Assembly (NCBI GenBank): GCA_036396535.1
Contig: DASWKR010000035.1
Span: 1-64,000, forward strand
Source of the DNA: Acidimicrobiia bacterium
Lineage (GTDB): Bacteria; Actinomycetota; Acidimicrobiia; Spongiisociales; UBA5794
DNA length: 64,000 nt
Direction: 5' to 3'
Program-made: the position numbers and the translations under genes
The notes under the pieces: generated by a model
What the model was told of the DNA's origin: nothing
The model's input: only the letters and a program-made list of their open reading frames with translations
Databases searched by the model: none
In this document: positions 24,863 through 34,110 of the stretch, piece after piece
Layout: each line of letters starts with the position of its first letter
How positions within the stretch are numbered: the first letter of the stretch is position 1

Positions 24863-27595
24863 TCAGCGGGCGGCGACGATGCCGAGGATCTCGTCGCCGT
24901 AGCTCTCGAGCTTGCTCGGGCCGATGCCGGGCACCGCCAGAAGGCCTTGCTCGTCACCGGGCAGGGCAGTGGCGATCGCCTCGATCGTGGAATCGTGGAG
25001 GAGCACGTAGGCGGGTACTCCCAGCCGCCTGCTCGTCTCGAGCCGCCACGCCTTGAGCGCCTCGACCAAACCGGTGTCGGCCCTCCCGCTCGACCTCGGC
25101 GTGACCTCGAGGATCTCGTCGCGGGGCACTGCGAGTTGGGCGCCGGTCGCCAATTCGACGTAGATCGCCGTCTCGTCCATACCGGAGACCTGCCCCGCAT
25201 GGCCCCCGAGGACCCGCACCGTGTCACCCGTCGCAACGGCGATGCGCCGGGGCTCTTGACGCGGTGGCTGTGGGGCGCGCCGGGGAGCAGTCCCTGCCAG
25301 CTCGGCGATGAACGGCGACGCCCGGGACGAGTCGTAGAGCACGACCACCTCGACGGCGCCTCGCGTCACGGCTACGTGGAACACGCGCCGCTCCTCCTCG
25401 ACGTCGTCCGAGAGGGTGTGCGGCATCGATCCCCTGTCGACCCCGAAGACGATCACCCTGTCCCATTCCATTCCCTTGACCCTGTGAACCGTCGACAGAG
25501 TGGCCCCGTTCGCATCCGAGGGAGCACGCACCGTCATCGTGAGCCAGGCCTCGAGGTCGGACGCATCGGTATGCAGCTCGGCGGCGCGCCTGATCGCAAC
25601 CAGGTCGTCGACGTGGCCGGAGCGGGCGGCGTTCAACCTGCCGGAGTCGAGCGTCCGCGCCGCCGAGCCGAGACCGATGTCATCGACGATCATGTCGACG
25701 AGCGCCCCCGCCCCTCCCCCCGCCGCCGACGCGCAAGCGGCCACGTCGGCGACGAACCCAGACCAGCGCTCTGCCTGGGCAGCGTCGAGGACCTCTCCCG
25801 CCGCCCTCAAGTCGGCGAGGTCGTATCGCTGCCGGGTGAGGAGCTCGCGGCTCAGTCTCGTCAGGCCCCTGCCGGGACGCCGTATCGCCTCGAGCAGGTC
25901 CGCTCGCCGCATCGCTTCTCTGTCCGTTGCCAGGCGGATCCAGGAGAACAGCGCCCGCACAAGCGTGCGCCGCAGGCTGTCCTCCCCGAGCAGGTCGCTC
26001 GTGGCGATCCCGGATTGGACGAAGGCCGCTTTGACGGGGATCAGGGCGGAGTTGACGCGGGTCAGCACGGTGACCTGCGCGGGAGACACTCCATCGTCGA
26101 GCCACTTGGCGACGATCGCGGCCGCCTCGGCTGCCAGCCCCGGACCGGGCGCGGCGCGCCAGGTGAGTCCATCCGCTCGCCCGCTCGCCGACGTGATCGT
26201 CTTGGCGATCCGCCGCTCGTTGTACGAGAGGAGGCGGGTGGCGGCGGACACCACGTCGGGGGGGCAGCGGTAGTTCTCGGCGAGGGCGTGGTGATCGGCG
26301 CCGGGGAAGTAGGCGTCGTAGTCGATGAGGAAACCGGGGTCGGCCCCGGCGTAGCCATAGATCACCTGGTCGTCGTCGCCGACGCCGAACACCTGGAGCT
26401 GGGGTGATGCCAGGAGGCGCAGCAGCAGCAGGTATGCCGGGGTGAGGTCCTGGAACTCGTCGACGAGCATGTGCTTGCAGCGCTCCTGCCAGCGGCTGCG
26501 CAATACCTGGTCGCCGAGGAGCGCCTCGATCGCCCCGTACACCTGCTCTCCATGGTCGACCCGCGACCGGTCGTACAGCAAGGCGCGGTATCGCTCGAAG
26601 GCGTCGGCGAACCCCTCGACGTCATCTCGTTCCGACTCGACGGCCGCCGGGCTCCGCAACCCGGCCCGGACCATCTCGAGCGCCTCGATGTACGGTCCGA
26701 GCGGGTCCGTGTTGGTGCGCGCCGGGACGGTGACGAGGCTGCCGAGGAGGTCGCGAACCTCTCGCTCGTCGACGAGGGAGAGCCCGGGCCTGGCGTCGGC
26801 GAGGATCGCCCAGCCGAGCGAGTGGATGGTGCGCACGCTGTCACGCCCCGTTCCGAGTCGCTGCCGCATCTGATCCGCCGCCCTGGCGTTGTAAGCCACC
26901 GCCATGACGTGCCGGGGCGAGACCTGCCTTCCATCGACCAGGTGGCGGAAGCGGGCGACGAGTGTTCGCGTCTTGCCGGAGCCCGCCGGAGCGATGATCC
27001 GCGCCGCCCCGATCTCGGTGGTCACGGCCGCCAGCTGGTCGGCGGCCAGGCCGTCATCCGGCGCCACCCTCGGCGCGACGTGGTCCGCCTGCCCGAGCTC
27101 CGCCGACTCACCGTGGATGACGGGGTGGTCGAGGCCGGCGAGCGGACGACGAGGGCCGCCGTCGATCCACACGTCGGTCCCGTCGGGGAGAGTCAGGTCG
27201 GCAGGTCCCCCTGGGGTGCCGCCGATCCGGGCGGCCGCCTTGTGGGCCCACCACCATCGGGGGTCGCCGGACCGAGCGTCATAGTTGTTCGAGAACGCAA
27301 GGAATCGCAGCCGCTCCAACGGGAAGAGGAACGAGGCGTCGAGCCGCCACACCGGGCCGTCGTACTGCTCGTCGACTGCGAGGGTGTCGTCGGCGACGTC
27401 CCACTCGACCACGACCGGCTGGCTGGCCACCCACCTGCGGTGGAGCCCGTCGACGAGGTCGCCGAGCCTCTCGTCGTCGCTGATCGACTGAGCGTCGAGC
27501 CGTACGAGGTCGAGGCCTCGCCAGGCCGACGGCACCGGCGCACCGGCGCGGACGACCACGCCTCGGCCGAGCAGCGGGGGCCCCGGGAGAACCAT
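24863..27595 (-). CDS. UvrD/Rep-type SF1 helicase with N-terminal extension and C-terminal HRDC domain
   Basis: The 910-residue protein has a ~210-residue N-terminal extension of unknown function (rich in WWWAHKAAARIGG-type motifs). It is followed by SF1A helicase motifs: Q-motif GLAADQLAAVT, Walker A IAPAGSGKTRT, Ia, motif II MLVDEFQDLTPAYL, motif III GVGDDDQVIYGYAG, motif IV to VI (VHRVKGMEWDRVIVFG). It ends with an HRDC domain (VPAYVLLHDSTIEAIA, LLAVPGIGPSKLESYG). It resembles UvrD2-like actinobacterial helicases. ATG 27595 is chosen because TACCCT (27605-27610) lies 9 nt upstream and the longer frame would cross a palindromic repeat. The gene is flanked by repeat elements on both sides. 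Confidence 0.85.
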   Translation of the reverse strand: MVLPGPPLLGRGVVVRAGAPVPSAWRGLDLVRLDAQSISDDERLGDLVDGLHRRWVASQPVVVEWDVADDTLAVDEQYDGPVWRLDASFLFPLERLRFLAFSNNYDARSGDPRWWWAHKAAARIGGTPGGPADLTLPDGTDVWIDGGPRRPLAGLDHPVIHGESAELGQADHVAPRVAPDDGLAADQLAAVTTEIGAARIIAPAGSGKTRTLVARFRHLVDGRQVSPRHVMAVAYNARAADQMRQRLGTGRDSVRTIHSLGWAILADARPGLSLVDEREVRDLLGSLVTVPARTNTDPLGPYIEALEMVRAGLRSPAAVESERDDVEGFADAFERYRALLYDRSRVDHGEQVYGAIEALLGDQVLRSRWQERCKHMLVDEFQDLTPAYLLLLRLLASPQLQVFGVGDDDQVIYGYAGADPGFLIDYDAYFPGADHHALAENYRCPPDVVSAATRLLSYNERRIAKTITSASGRADGLTWRAAPGPGLAAEAAAIVAKWLDDGVSPAQVTVLTRVNSALIPVKAAFVQSGIATSDLLGEDSLRRTLVRALFSWIRLATDREAMRRADLLEAIRRPGRGLTRLSRELLTRQRYDLADLRAAGEVLDAAQAERWSGFVADVAACASAAGGGAGALVDMIVDDIGLGSAARTLDSGRLNAARSGHVDDLVAIRRAAELHTDASDLEAWLTMTVRAPSDANGATLSTVHRVKGMEWDRVIVFGVDRGSMPHTLSDDVEEERRVFHVAVTRGAVEVVVLYDSSRASPFIAELAGTAPRRAPQPPRQEPRRIAVATGDTVRVLGGHAGQVSGMDETAIYVELATGAQLAVPRDEILEVTPRSSGRADTGLVEALKAWRLETSRRLGVPAYVLLHDSTIEAIATALPGDEQGLLAVPGIGPSKLESYGDEILGIVAAR

Positions 27596-27604
27596 GCTCG
27601 GGCA

Positions 27605-27610
27605 GGGTAC
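27605..27610 (-). promoter_or_regulatory. -10 box TACCCT for a leaderless helicase transcript
   Basis: Read on the minus strand, TACCCT ends 9 nt before the ATG at 27595; no RBS lies between. Confidence 0.35.
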
Positions 27611-27655
27611 GGCGCCGGCGTGACGAGTTGGGTCACCGGGGTCCGGGACCAACCC

Positions 27656-27705
27656 GTTCTTGCGTCCTGGCATCGCCTATGGGCGGTGGGGGGACGCCGG
27701 AACGG
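27656..27705. repeat. Dispersed palindromic element, copy C
   Basis: CGTTCTTGCGTCC (27656-27668) faces GGACGCCGGAACG (27693-27705), with two mismatched pairs. The inner stem CATCGCC/GGCGGTG is at 27672-27689. A single copy lies between the helicase and the XdhC-YHS gene. Confidence 0.75.
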
Positions 27706-27715
27706 TGTGGGGTCC

Positions 27716-28684
27716 CTAGCCCTGCACCTGTGAGGACTGGTCCTCGAACATCTTCTTGCAGGCAGGGCAGCAGAAGTAGAACGTCTCGCCATCGCGTTCC
27801 GCGGTGAAGCGGGCGCCGGCGACCTCGACCGTCATGCCGCAGATCGGATCGACGGCGGTCCTCGGCGCGTCCGCCGCGCGAGACACCGTGCCTCCGCCGA
27901 TGGCGCCGGCCGCCCTGCGACGCACTAGCTCGGCGAGCACCGCCACCGCGATCTCCCGGTGTTCGATGTGCCCCAGGTCGATCCCGGCCGGGGTGTCGAT
28001 CCTGGCGAGCGCCTCGCGGCCGTATCCCTTGTCGCTCAGGTAACCGAGGACGGTGTCGGACCGCTTGCGCGACGCCACCAGCCCGATGTACCCGGCCGGC
28101 GATGCGAGCGCCGCCTCGAGGGCCGGCTCGTCGTAATGACCCTGCGTGGCGACCACGACGGCTGCCGACTCGTCGACGCCGAGATGCTCGAAGTGGCCCA
28201 GTGACGTCACCACCTCGACGCCCTCCCAGCCGGTAGCGTCACCACCGTCGTCGACCACCGTGGCCCGCCAGTCGAGACCTTGGAGAAGACGGACGAGCGT
28301 CCTCACTCCCGGTGATCGGCCGACGACCACGACATGCGGCTGCGGCAACATCGGTTCCATGAACACCTCCAGGGCACCCTCGCTGGCACAGGCGATCGGG
28401 ACCGTCATGACCCCGTCACGAGCACTCCCGTCGAGCTCCTCGGCCGGGCCGAGGTACATCAGCCGGGGCTCGCCGTCCCTGAGCACGCGGCGCGCTTCCC
28501 GCAGCACCGCCGGCTCTGCGCAGGCACCGCCGATCCAGCCGTGGATCGTCCCATCCGGCTCGATGATTGCCGTGCCGCCCTCCTTGCCGGAAGACGGCGC
28601 CCGCGACCAGACGACCGTGGCGATCACGAACGGCTTGTGCCGCTTGTGCAGCGAGGCGGCGACGTCGAGCAGCTCACGATTCAC
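27716..28684 (-). CDS. XdhC/CoxF-family maturation protein fused to a YHS domain
   Basis: The 322-residue protein has three parts. The XdhC_CoxI domain (HKPFVIATVVWSRAPSSGKEG, GWIGGACAEPAVLREA) is followed by an XdhC Rossmann domain (HVVVVGRSPGVRTLVRLL, YIGLVASRKRSDTVLGYL, IDTPAGIDLGHIEHREIAVAV). A C-terminal YHS domain begins at about residue 275 (VDPICGMTVEV ... FYFCCPACKKMF). XdhC proteins bind molybdenum cofactor and help insert the sulfurated form into XDH/CODH enzymes. The YHS part has a CxxC pair (CCPACKK) plus the upstream Cys and could bind metal; in form I enzymes copper must be inserted next to Mo. The gene starts 7 bp after coxL. Confidence 0.82.
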   Translation of the reverse strand: MNRELLDVAASLHKRHKPFVIATVVWSRAPSSGKEGGTAIIEPDGTIHGWIGGACAEPAVLREARRVLRDGEPRLMYLGPAEELDGSARDGVMTVPIACASEGALEVFMEPMLPQPHVVVVGRSPGVRTLVRLLQGLDWRATVVDDGGDATGWEGVEVVTSLGHFEHLGVDESAAVVVATQGHYDEPALEAALASPAGYIGLVASRKRSDTVLGYLSDKGYGREALARIDTPAGIDLGHIEHREIAVAVLAELVRRRAAGAIGGGTVSRAADAPRTAVDPICGMTVEVAGARFTAERDGETFYFCCPACKKMFEDQSSQVQG

Positions 28685-28691
28685 CGCGGTG

Positions 28692-31052
28692 TCACCCCTC
28701 CTGGATGGCCGCCCACACCCTGTCCGGCAGAACCGGCATGTCGATGTTCTTCACGCCGAACGGCCGGAGAGCGTCGATGACGGCGTTCACGTATGCCGCC
28801 GGCGAACCCACGGTGGCCGACTCGCCCACTCCCTTGGCGCCGATCGGGTGGTGCGGCGACGGCGTCACCGTGGCGCCGAGCTCGAACCGGGGCGTCTCCC
28901 ACGCCGTCGGGACCAGGTAGTCCATGAAGTTCGACCCGATGCAGTTGCCCTCGTCATCGAAGGTGATCCACTGCATGTTCGACATGGCGAAACCCTCCGC
29001 CAGGCCTCCGTGGATCTGCCCCTCCACGATCATCGGGTTGATCCGCACGCCGCAGTCGTCGACGGCGACCATGCGCAACACCTTCCACACCCCCGTGCCC
29101 GGGTCGACCTCGACAACGACGATGTACGTGCCGAACGGGTACGTCATGTTCGGCGGGTCGTAGTAGTGGACGCCCTCGAGGCCCGCCTCCATTCCGAGCG
29201 GATGGTTCGTGTACGCCGCGAAGGCGATGTCCTGGATCGTCACGGACGAGTCCGGTGAGCCCTTGACGAAGAACTTGCCGGTCTCCCACTCCAGGTCGTC
29301 CTCCGACACTTCGAGGAGGTGAGCTGCGATCTTCTTCGCCTTCTCCCGGATCTTGCGGGACGCCATCGACGTCGCCGCGCCGGACGTCGGCGTCGACCGG
29401 GATGCGTAGGTGCCGAGCCCGTACGGCGTGTTGTCGGTGTCGCCCTCGACGACCTTCACGTCGCTGAACGGGATCCCGAGCTCTTCTGCGACGATCTGGC
29501 CGTACGTGGTGTAGTGGCCCTGCCCCTGCGTCTTCGTGCCGAGCTTGAGGATGGCCTTGCCGGTCGGGTGGATGCGAAGCTCCGCCGAGTCGAACATCTT
29601 CAGACCGAGGATGTCGAAGTCACGTGAAGGACCGGCGCCCACCACCTCCGTGAACGACGCCATCCCGATGCCGATGTAGCGGCCTTCCTTGCGGGCCTCC
29701 TCCTGCTCCTTGCGGAGGGCGTCGTATCCGACCATCTCCTTGGCGACGTCGAGGGCCTTCTCGTAGTCGCCCGAGTCGTAGACGAAACCGGTCGGCGACG
29801 TGTACGGGAACTGGCCGGGCTGGATGAAGTTCTTGACCCTGAAGTCGGCCGGGTCCATGTCCAACTCGTACGCGGCGTTCTGCACGAGACGTTCGATGAG
29901 ATAGGAGGCCTCGGTCACCCGGAACGAGCACCGATAGGCGACCCCGCCGGGGGCTTTGTTCGTGTAGACGCCCTTCGTCTTCACGTACGCCGCCGGATAG
30001 TCGTAGGACCCGGTGACGATGTGGAAGAGGCCCGCCCGGAACTTGGACGGTTGCGCATCCGAGAAGAAGGCGCCCTGGTCGGAGAGCATGTCGACCTTGA
30101 GCCCGAGGATCTTGCCCTCGTTGGTGACCGCCAGTTCGCCCTTCATGTAGTAGTCGCGCGCGAAGCCGGTCGAGATGAGGTTCTCGGTGCGGCTCTCGAC
30201 CCACTTCACGGGCTTACCGATGACGAGCGAGGCCGCGGTGGCCACGACGTACCCGGGGTATACCGGCACCTTGTTCCCGAACCCGCCTCCGATGTCCGGC
30301 GAGATGATGCGGATCTTCTGCTCGGGCAGGCCGGTGACGAGCGCGAACACGGTCCGAATGGCGTGAGGAGCCTGCGAGGTCATGTAGATCGTCGCCGCCC
30401 CGTCTGCCGGGCTCACGTCGGCGACGACGCCGCACGTTTCGAGGGGCGCCGGGTGCGACCGTGGGTAGAACGTCTCGAGGGCGATGACCCTGTCGGCGCG
30501 GGCGAACGCCTCGTCGGTGGCGGCGGCGTCACCGGACTCCCACTCGTAGGCGACGTTGTCGGTCTTGTCCTCCTTGTCGTCGCGGATCACCGGGGCATCG
30601 GCCTCGAGACCTCGCATCGGGTTGACGACGGCCGGGAGGGGGTCGTAGTCGACGTCGACGAGCTCGGCGGCGTCACGGGCGACGTACGGGTCGGTGGCGA
30701 TGACGGCGGCCACCTCCTGGCCCTGGAAGCGCACCTTGTCGGTGGCGAGGACTGCCTGCGTGTCGCCGGAGAGCGTCGGCATCCACGCCAGGTTGTAGCC
30801 GGCCAGGAGCTCGCCGGTCACGACGGCGACGACGCCCTCCACGGCGCTGGCGGCGGTCGTGTCGATCGACTTGATCGTGGCGTGGGCCAGCGGACTCCGC
30901 ACGATCGCCATGTGCAGCATTCCAGGCAGCTCGATGTCGTCGAGGTAGTTTCCGGCACCCTGGATGAACCTGTCGTCCTCGATCCGCTTGACGCTGTGGC
31001 CGACGCCGCCGACTTCGGGGGCCGTCGTGGTCTTGTGCTCGGTGGTGGTCAT
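28692..31052 (-). CDS. coxL: Aerobic CO dehydrogenase large subunit, form I
   Basis: The 786-residue catalytic Mo-Cu subunit carries the form I signature AYRCSFR with Cys375, the residue that ligates copper in the [CuSMoO2] site. Other landmarks are [19 protein letters not shown] at the N-terminus, [31 protein letters not shown], and [18 protein letters not shown] with the catalytic Glu. It oxidises CO to CO2, allowing use of atmospheric CO for energy. The gene lies third in coxM-coxS-coxL order, 13 bp after coxS, the classical form I arrangement. This assignment is much stronger than for the form II paralogue. Confidence 0.95.
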   Translation of the reverse strand: MTTTEHKTTTAPEVGGVGHSVKRIEDDRFIQGAGNYLDDIELPGMLHMAIVRSPLAHATIKSIDTTAASAVEGVVAVVTGELLAGYNLAWMPTLSGDTQAVLATDKVRFQGQEVAAVIATDPYVARDAAELVDVDYDPLPAVVNPMRGLEADAPVIRDDKEDKTDNVAYEWESGDAAATDEAFARADRVIALETFYPRSHPAPLETCGVVADVSPADGAATIYMTSQAPHAIRTVFALVTGLPEQKIRIISPDIGGGFGNKVPVYPGYVVATAASLVIGKPVKWVESRTENLISTGFARDYYMKGELAVTNEGKILGLKVDMLSDQGAFFSDAQPSKFRAGLFHIVTGSYDYPAAYVKTKGVYTNKAPGGVAYRCSFRVTEASYLIERLVQNAAYELDMDPADFRVKNFIQPGQFPYTSPTGFVYDSGDYEKALDVAKEMVGYDALRKEQEEARKEGRYIGIGMASFTEVVGAGPSRDFDILGLKMFDSAELRIHPTGKAILKLGTKTQGQGHYTTYGQIVAEELGIPFSDVKVVEGDTDNTPYGLGTYASRSTPTSGAATSMASRKIREKAKKIAAHLLEVSEDDLEWETGKFFVKGSPDSSVTIQDIAFAAYTNHPLGMEAGLEGVHYYDPPNMTYPFGTYIVVVEVDPGTGVWKVLRMVAVDDCGVRINPMIVEGQIHGGLAEGFAMSNMQWITFDDEGNCIGSNFMDYLVPTAWETPRFELGATVTPSPHHPIGAKGVGESATVGSPAAYVNAVIDALRPFGVKNIDMPVLPDRVWAAIQEG

Positions 31053-31065
31053 TCGGTTGGCCTCC

Positions 31066-31536
31066 TCAGCTCGACGCAGCCATCGATTGCGCCGCGACCT
31101 GGATCGACTTGACGATGTTCATGTATCCGGTGCAGCGGCACAGATTCCCCGAGATCGCCCAGCGGATGTCGTCCTCGCTGGGGTCGGGATTCTCCGCCAG
31201 GAGTGCCGTGCCGACCAGCATCATCGCAGGAGTGCAGAACCCGCATTGCAGGCCGTGCTCCTCCTTGAACGCCGCCTGGATCGGGTGGAGCTGCCCGTCC
31301 TTCTTGAGCCCCTCCACCGTCGTGAGCGACGCACCGTTCGCCTGCACCGCGAACATCGTGCACGACTTCATCGGGGTACCGTCGACGAGGATCGTGCAGA
31401 CCCCGCAACTGGTCGTGTCGCAACCGATGTGCGTGCCGGTGAGGTCGAGATCGCTCCTGATGAAGTCGACGAGCAGTCGCCTCGGCTCGACGTCTCGTGT
31501 GTAGTCGGTGCCGTTGACGTTGACTGTGATCTCCAT
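31066..31536 (-). CDS. coxS: CO dehydrogenase small [2Fe-2S] subunit, form I
   Basis: The 156-residue protein has the two [2Fe-2S] domains: IGCDTTSCGVCTILVDG with a later Cys in MKSCTMF, and LQCGFCTPAMM plus [12 protein letters not shown]. It carries electrons from the Mo-Cu centre in CoxL to FAD in CoxM. ATG 31536 lies 14 bp after the coxM stop. The frame stays open upstream, but that region is coxM in another frame. Confidence 0.93.
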   Translation of the reverse strand: MEITVNVNGTDYTRDVEPRRLLVDFIRSDLDLTGTHIGCDTTSCGVCTILVDGTPMKSCTMFAVQANGASLTTVEGLKKDGQLHPIQAAFKEEHGLQCGFCTPAMMLVGTALLAENPDPSEDDIRWAISGNLCRCTGYMNIVKSIQVAAQSMAASS

Positions 31537-31550
31537 GTGGCGCCTCCCTC

Positions 31551-32465
31551 TCAGCCTTGCGCCTCGGCCAGCGAAGCCGCCAGACCACGCTCGACGAACA
31601 CCCTGACGACGTCTCTCTTGTATGCCTCGGACCCGCGGACGTCCGAGCTGGGACTGCACGCCCCCTTGGCGATCTGCGCTGCTTCGGCGAACAGCTCCGT
31701 GCTCGGCGACTCGCCGACGAGCACTTGCTCTGCCGCCACCACCTCGAGGTTGTAGGGGTGCACCGACGTGAGCGCGATCCCCGCCTTCGAGATCTTCCCG
31801 GCTGCGTCGAGCTCGAGGTGGGTGGCGACGCCGACGGTTGCATAGTCGCCGACCTTGCGCTCGAGCTTCTGGTAGTTGCCGCCGCCACGCTCGTACCGCG
31901 GGACGCGCACCTCGGTCAGCAGCTCGGATGGGTGCAGCGACGTGGTGAACATGTCGACGAGGAACTCGGAGATGGGGATCACTCTGGTGCCCCCGCTGTG
32001 CCTGGTGCCGTCGGCGCCCGGGTGGTAATGGACCTCTCCTGCCTTCGACTCGGCGACCACCTCCGCACCCACGGCGAGCATCACGGACGCCCAGTCGCCC
32101 TCCGGGTCGTGGTGGGCAACGGAGCCGCACAGCGTTCCGCGGTTGCGGACGATCGGATCTGCGATCCACGGGGCGGCCGATGCCATGGCGCCGTTCTCCG
32201 ACTTGACGACGTCCGACTTGGCGACGTCGGCGTGCCTGGCGAGCGCCTGGATCCTGAGGTGCCCGTCGACGACGTCGACGGCGTCCAACCCTTGGAGCCG
32301 GTTGATGTCCACCAGGGTCGCCGGGGAGGCGAGGCGCAGCTTCATCATCGGGATCAAGCTCTGGCCGCCTGCCAGGATCTTGACCTCATCTCCCCGCTCG
32401 GCGAGGACGTCGAGTACTTCCTCTTTCGTCTCCGGAGCGATGTAGTCGAACGCCCTCGGGTACAT
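31551..32465 (-). CDS. coxM: CO dehydrogenase medium FAD subunit, form I
   Basis: The 304-residue flavoprotein has FAD motifs ILAGGQSLIPMMKLR and IVRNRGTLCGSVAHHDPEGD, and the C-terminal domain (YQKLERKVGDYATVGVAT, GIALTSVHPYNLEVVAAEQ). ATG 32465 is chosen because GGAGGTG precedes it by 5 nt; the in-frame GTG at 32471 lies inside that RBS. It is the first gene of the M-S-L-(XdhC) operon. The 149 bp upstream to the ureohydrolase stop shows no gene and probably holds the promoter. Confidence 0.92.
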   Translation of the reverse strand: MYPRAFDYIAPETKEEVLDVLAERGDEVKILAGGQSLIPMMKLRLASPATLVDINRLQGLDAVDVVDGHLRIQALARHADVAKSDVVKSENGAMASAAPWIADPIVRNRGTLCGSVAHHDPEGDWASVMLAVGAEVVAESKAGEVHYHPGADGTRHSGGTRVIPISEFLVDMFTTSLHPSELLTEVRVPRYERGGGNYQKLERKVGDYATVGVATHLELDAAGKISKAGIALTSVHPYNLEVVAAEQVLVGESPSTELFAEAAQIAKGACSPSSDVRGSEAYKRDVVRVFVERGLAASLAEAQG

Positions 32466-32614
32466 GGACACCTCCCGCCGTCGCCGCGCAGATCCGATCG
32501 GTCGCGCCCGCGGCGCTCCCGCCCCCCGCTCTTCCGAACACTAGAAGCTACGTCATGAGCGTGCCCGGTGGTTCCGGCGCCGAGATTCGACGTCGGGGCG
32601 ACCTCGACGGCCCG

Positions 32615-33592
32615 TCACGAGCCGGCCTCGGTCGTACGCTCGGCCATGCCGTTGAGGAGCTCCAAGACCGCCCGGTTGGCAAGGTGGGCGGTGATCTCCC
32701 CAGGTCCGTCGTACGGCGGCGACACCTCCACGACATCGGCGCCGATCACCTCGAGCTGCCGCCCGAGCCTCCTGAGCGTGTCGAGGAGCTCTCTGGCGAG
32801 GATCCCGCCCGGCTCGGGCGTGCCGGTGCCGGGCGCCATGCCCGGATCGACGACGTCGATGTCGACCGAGACGAACACGCCGCCGGCGTCGCCCGAAGCG
32901 TGGGCGATGGCGTCGTCGACGACGGCATCCAGCCCTCGGTCGACGATCTCGCTCATCATGAACGAGCGCATCTCCTGCTCTCGCATCCACGCAACGGTCT
33001 CGGGCTCGGGCCAGTACCCGCGCAACCCGATCTGGACGAACCGCCGTCCCGGCACGGCCCCCGACTCGATGAGCCGGCGCATCGGGGTGCCGTGCCCGTA
33101 CAGGCCGGCATGGGGCTGGCCCGTGTCGGCGTGGGCGTCGAAGTGGACGAGGGCGAAGGTGCCATCGCCTCTCGCTCTGGCGACACCCGTTGCGTTGGCG
33201 TATGTGATCGTGTGGTCACCGCCGAGCACGACCGGCACGGCCCCGTGCCTGCTGATCGTCTCGACGGCGGTGACGATGCGGCCGAGGCTCTGCTCGACGT
33301 CACCAGCCACGAGGTCGACGTCGCCGGCGTCGACGACCCGAAGCACCCGGAGCGGGTCGATCCCCGTCGGCAGGTGGGGCCTCGACCCGTCGTACGGAAG
33401 GTAGTCGGCCCCCCGGATCGCCCTGGGCCCGAAACGGGCTCCCGGGCGATAGCTCGTCCCCCAATCGAAGGGGGCCCCGATGATGACGACGCCGGCGTCC
33501 CCGAGGTCGTCGAGGGGGCGAGCGGGAACCCCGGCGTACGAGGACCTCGATGCGAAGGCGTAGTTGGCGGAGGCTTGGAACGGGTCGGTCAC
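32615..33592 (-). CDS. Ureohydrolase (agmatinase/arginase family)
   Basis: The 325-residue enzyme has the binuclear metal motifs of the family: VLGGDHTITY, VHFDAHADTG and SVDIDVVDPGMAPG, plus the N-terminal GAPFDWGTSYRPGARFGP. The N-terminal extension and the FDWGTSYRPG type are closer to agmatinase and guanidino-acid hydrolases than to arginase. The product would be urea plus an amine or amino acid. It lies on the cox strand between the VOC gene and coxM. Start is GTG. Substrate (agmatine, guanidinobutyrate, guanidine or other) cannot be settled from sequence. Confidence 0.85.
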   Translation of the reverse strand: MTDPFQASANYAFASRSSYAGVPARPLDDLGDAGVVIIGAPFDWGTSYRPGARFGPRAIRGADYLPYDGSRPHLPTGIDPLRVLRVVDAGDVDLVAGDVEQSLGRIVTAVETISRHGAVPVVLGGDHTITYANATGVARARGDGTFALVHFDAHADTGQPHAGLYGHGTPMRRLIESGAVPGRRFVQIGLRGYWPEPETVAWMREQEMRSFMMSEIVDRGLDAVVDDAIAHASGDAGGVFVSVDIDVVDPGMAPGTGTPEPGGILARELLDTLRRLGRQLEVIGADVVEVSPPYDGPGEITAHLANRAVLELLNGMAERTTEAGS

Positions 33593-33613
33593 CCGGGCAT
33601 TCTGACGCGGCGA

Positions 33614-34027
33614 TCAGCCGGATGCTTCCGCCCACGGGTCGTAGTTCCCGAACGACCACACGATGCCCTCCAAGTCCTTGCAGGTGTAGTTGCTGCCGCC
33701 GTAGTCCTGCTCCTCGGGGTCCATCACGATCTCGGCACCGGCAGCCCTGGCGCGCTGGGCGTGGGCTGCGACGTCGTCGACGACCACGTAGATGCCGATG
33801 CTCGACCCGGATCCGGCAGTGACGTGGCGTCCGTAGTCGTCTTCGCCGGGCCGTTCGCTGCCGAGCATGATCATGCCGGCTCCGTGCGTCAGTTGGGCGT
33901 GCTCGACCACCGCGCCGCCCTCGCTCTCATATACGGCGTGCCGGGCGAATCCGAACGCCTCGACGAGGAAGTCGATGGCCTTGTGGGCGTCCCGGTATCG
34001 CAGAGCGGGTATCACGGTCGACGGCAT
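33614..34027 (-). CDS. VOC-superfamily (glyoxalase/bleomycin-resistance-like) protein
   Basis: The 137-residue protein has two beta-alpha-beta-beta-beta modules typical of VOC proteins: VIPALRYRDAHKAIDFLVEAFGF, QLTHGAGMIMLGSE, IGIYVVVDDVAAHAQRARAAGAEI, and YGGSNYTCKDLEGIVWSFGNYDPW. A Glu in DLEG is a likely metal ligand. Function is undetermined. GGGAG precedes ATG 34027. It is 22 bp from the ureohydrolase gene and is probably co-transcribed. Confidence 0.8.
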   Translation of the reverse strand: MPSTVIPALRYRDAHKAIDFLVEAFGFARHAVYESEGGAVVEHAQLTHGAGMIMLGSERPGEDDYGRHVTAGSGSSIGIYVVVDDVAAHAQRARAAGAEIVMDPEEQDYGGSNYTCKDLEGIVWSFGNYDPWAEASG

Positions 34028-34110
34028 CGCCAGCTCCCTTTCTCGATGACCCAACCGTATCGCCGTCGCGGTCGCGGTGGGTTGGGATCAGTCGGCGGAG
34101 GCGCCGGCCG

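Noticed and set aside
24721..24866. CRISPR-like impression from repeated blocks in the NERD-UvrD gap
   Set aside because: Only two repeats, each an internally palindromic 50-mer without uniform spacers or cas genes; belongs to the dispersed palindrome family.
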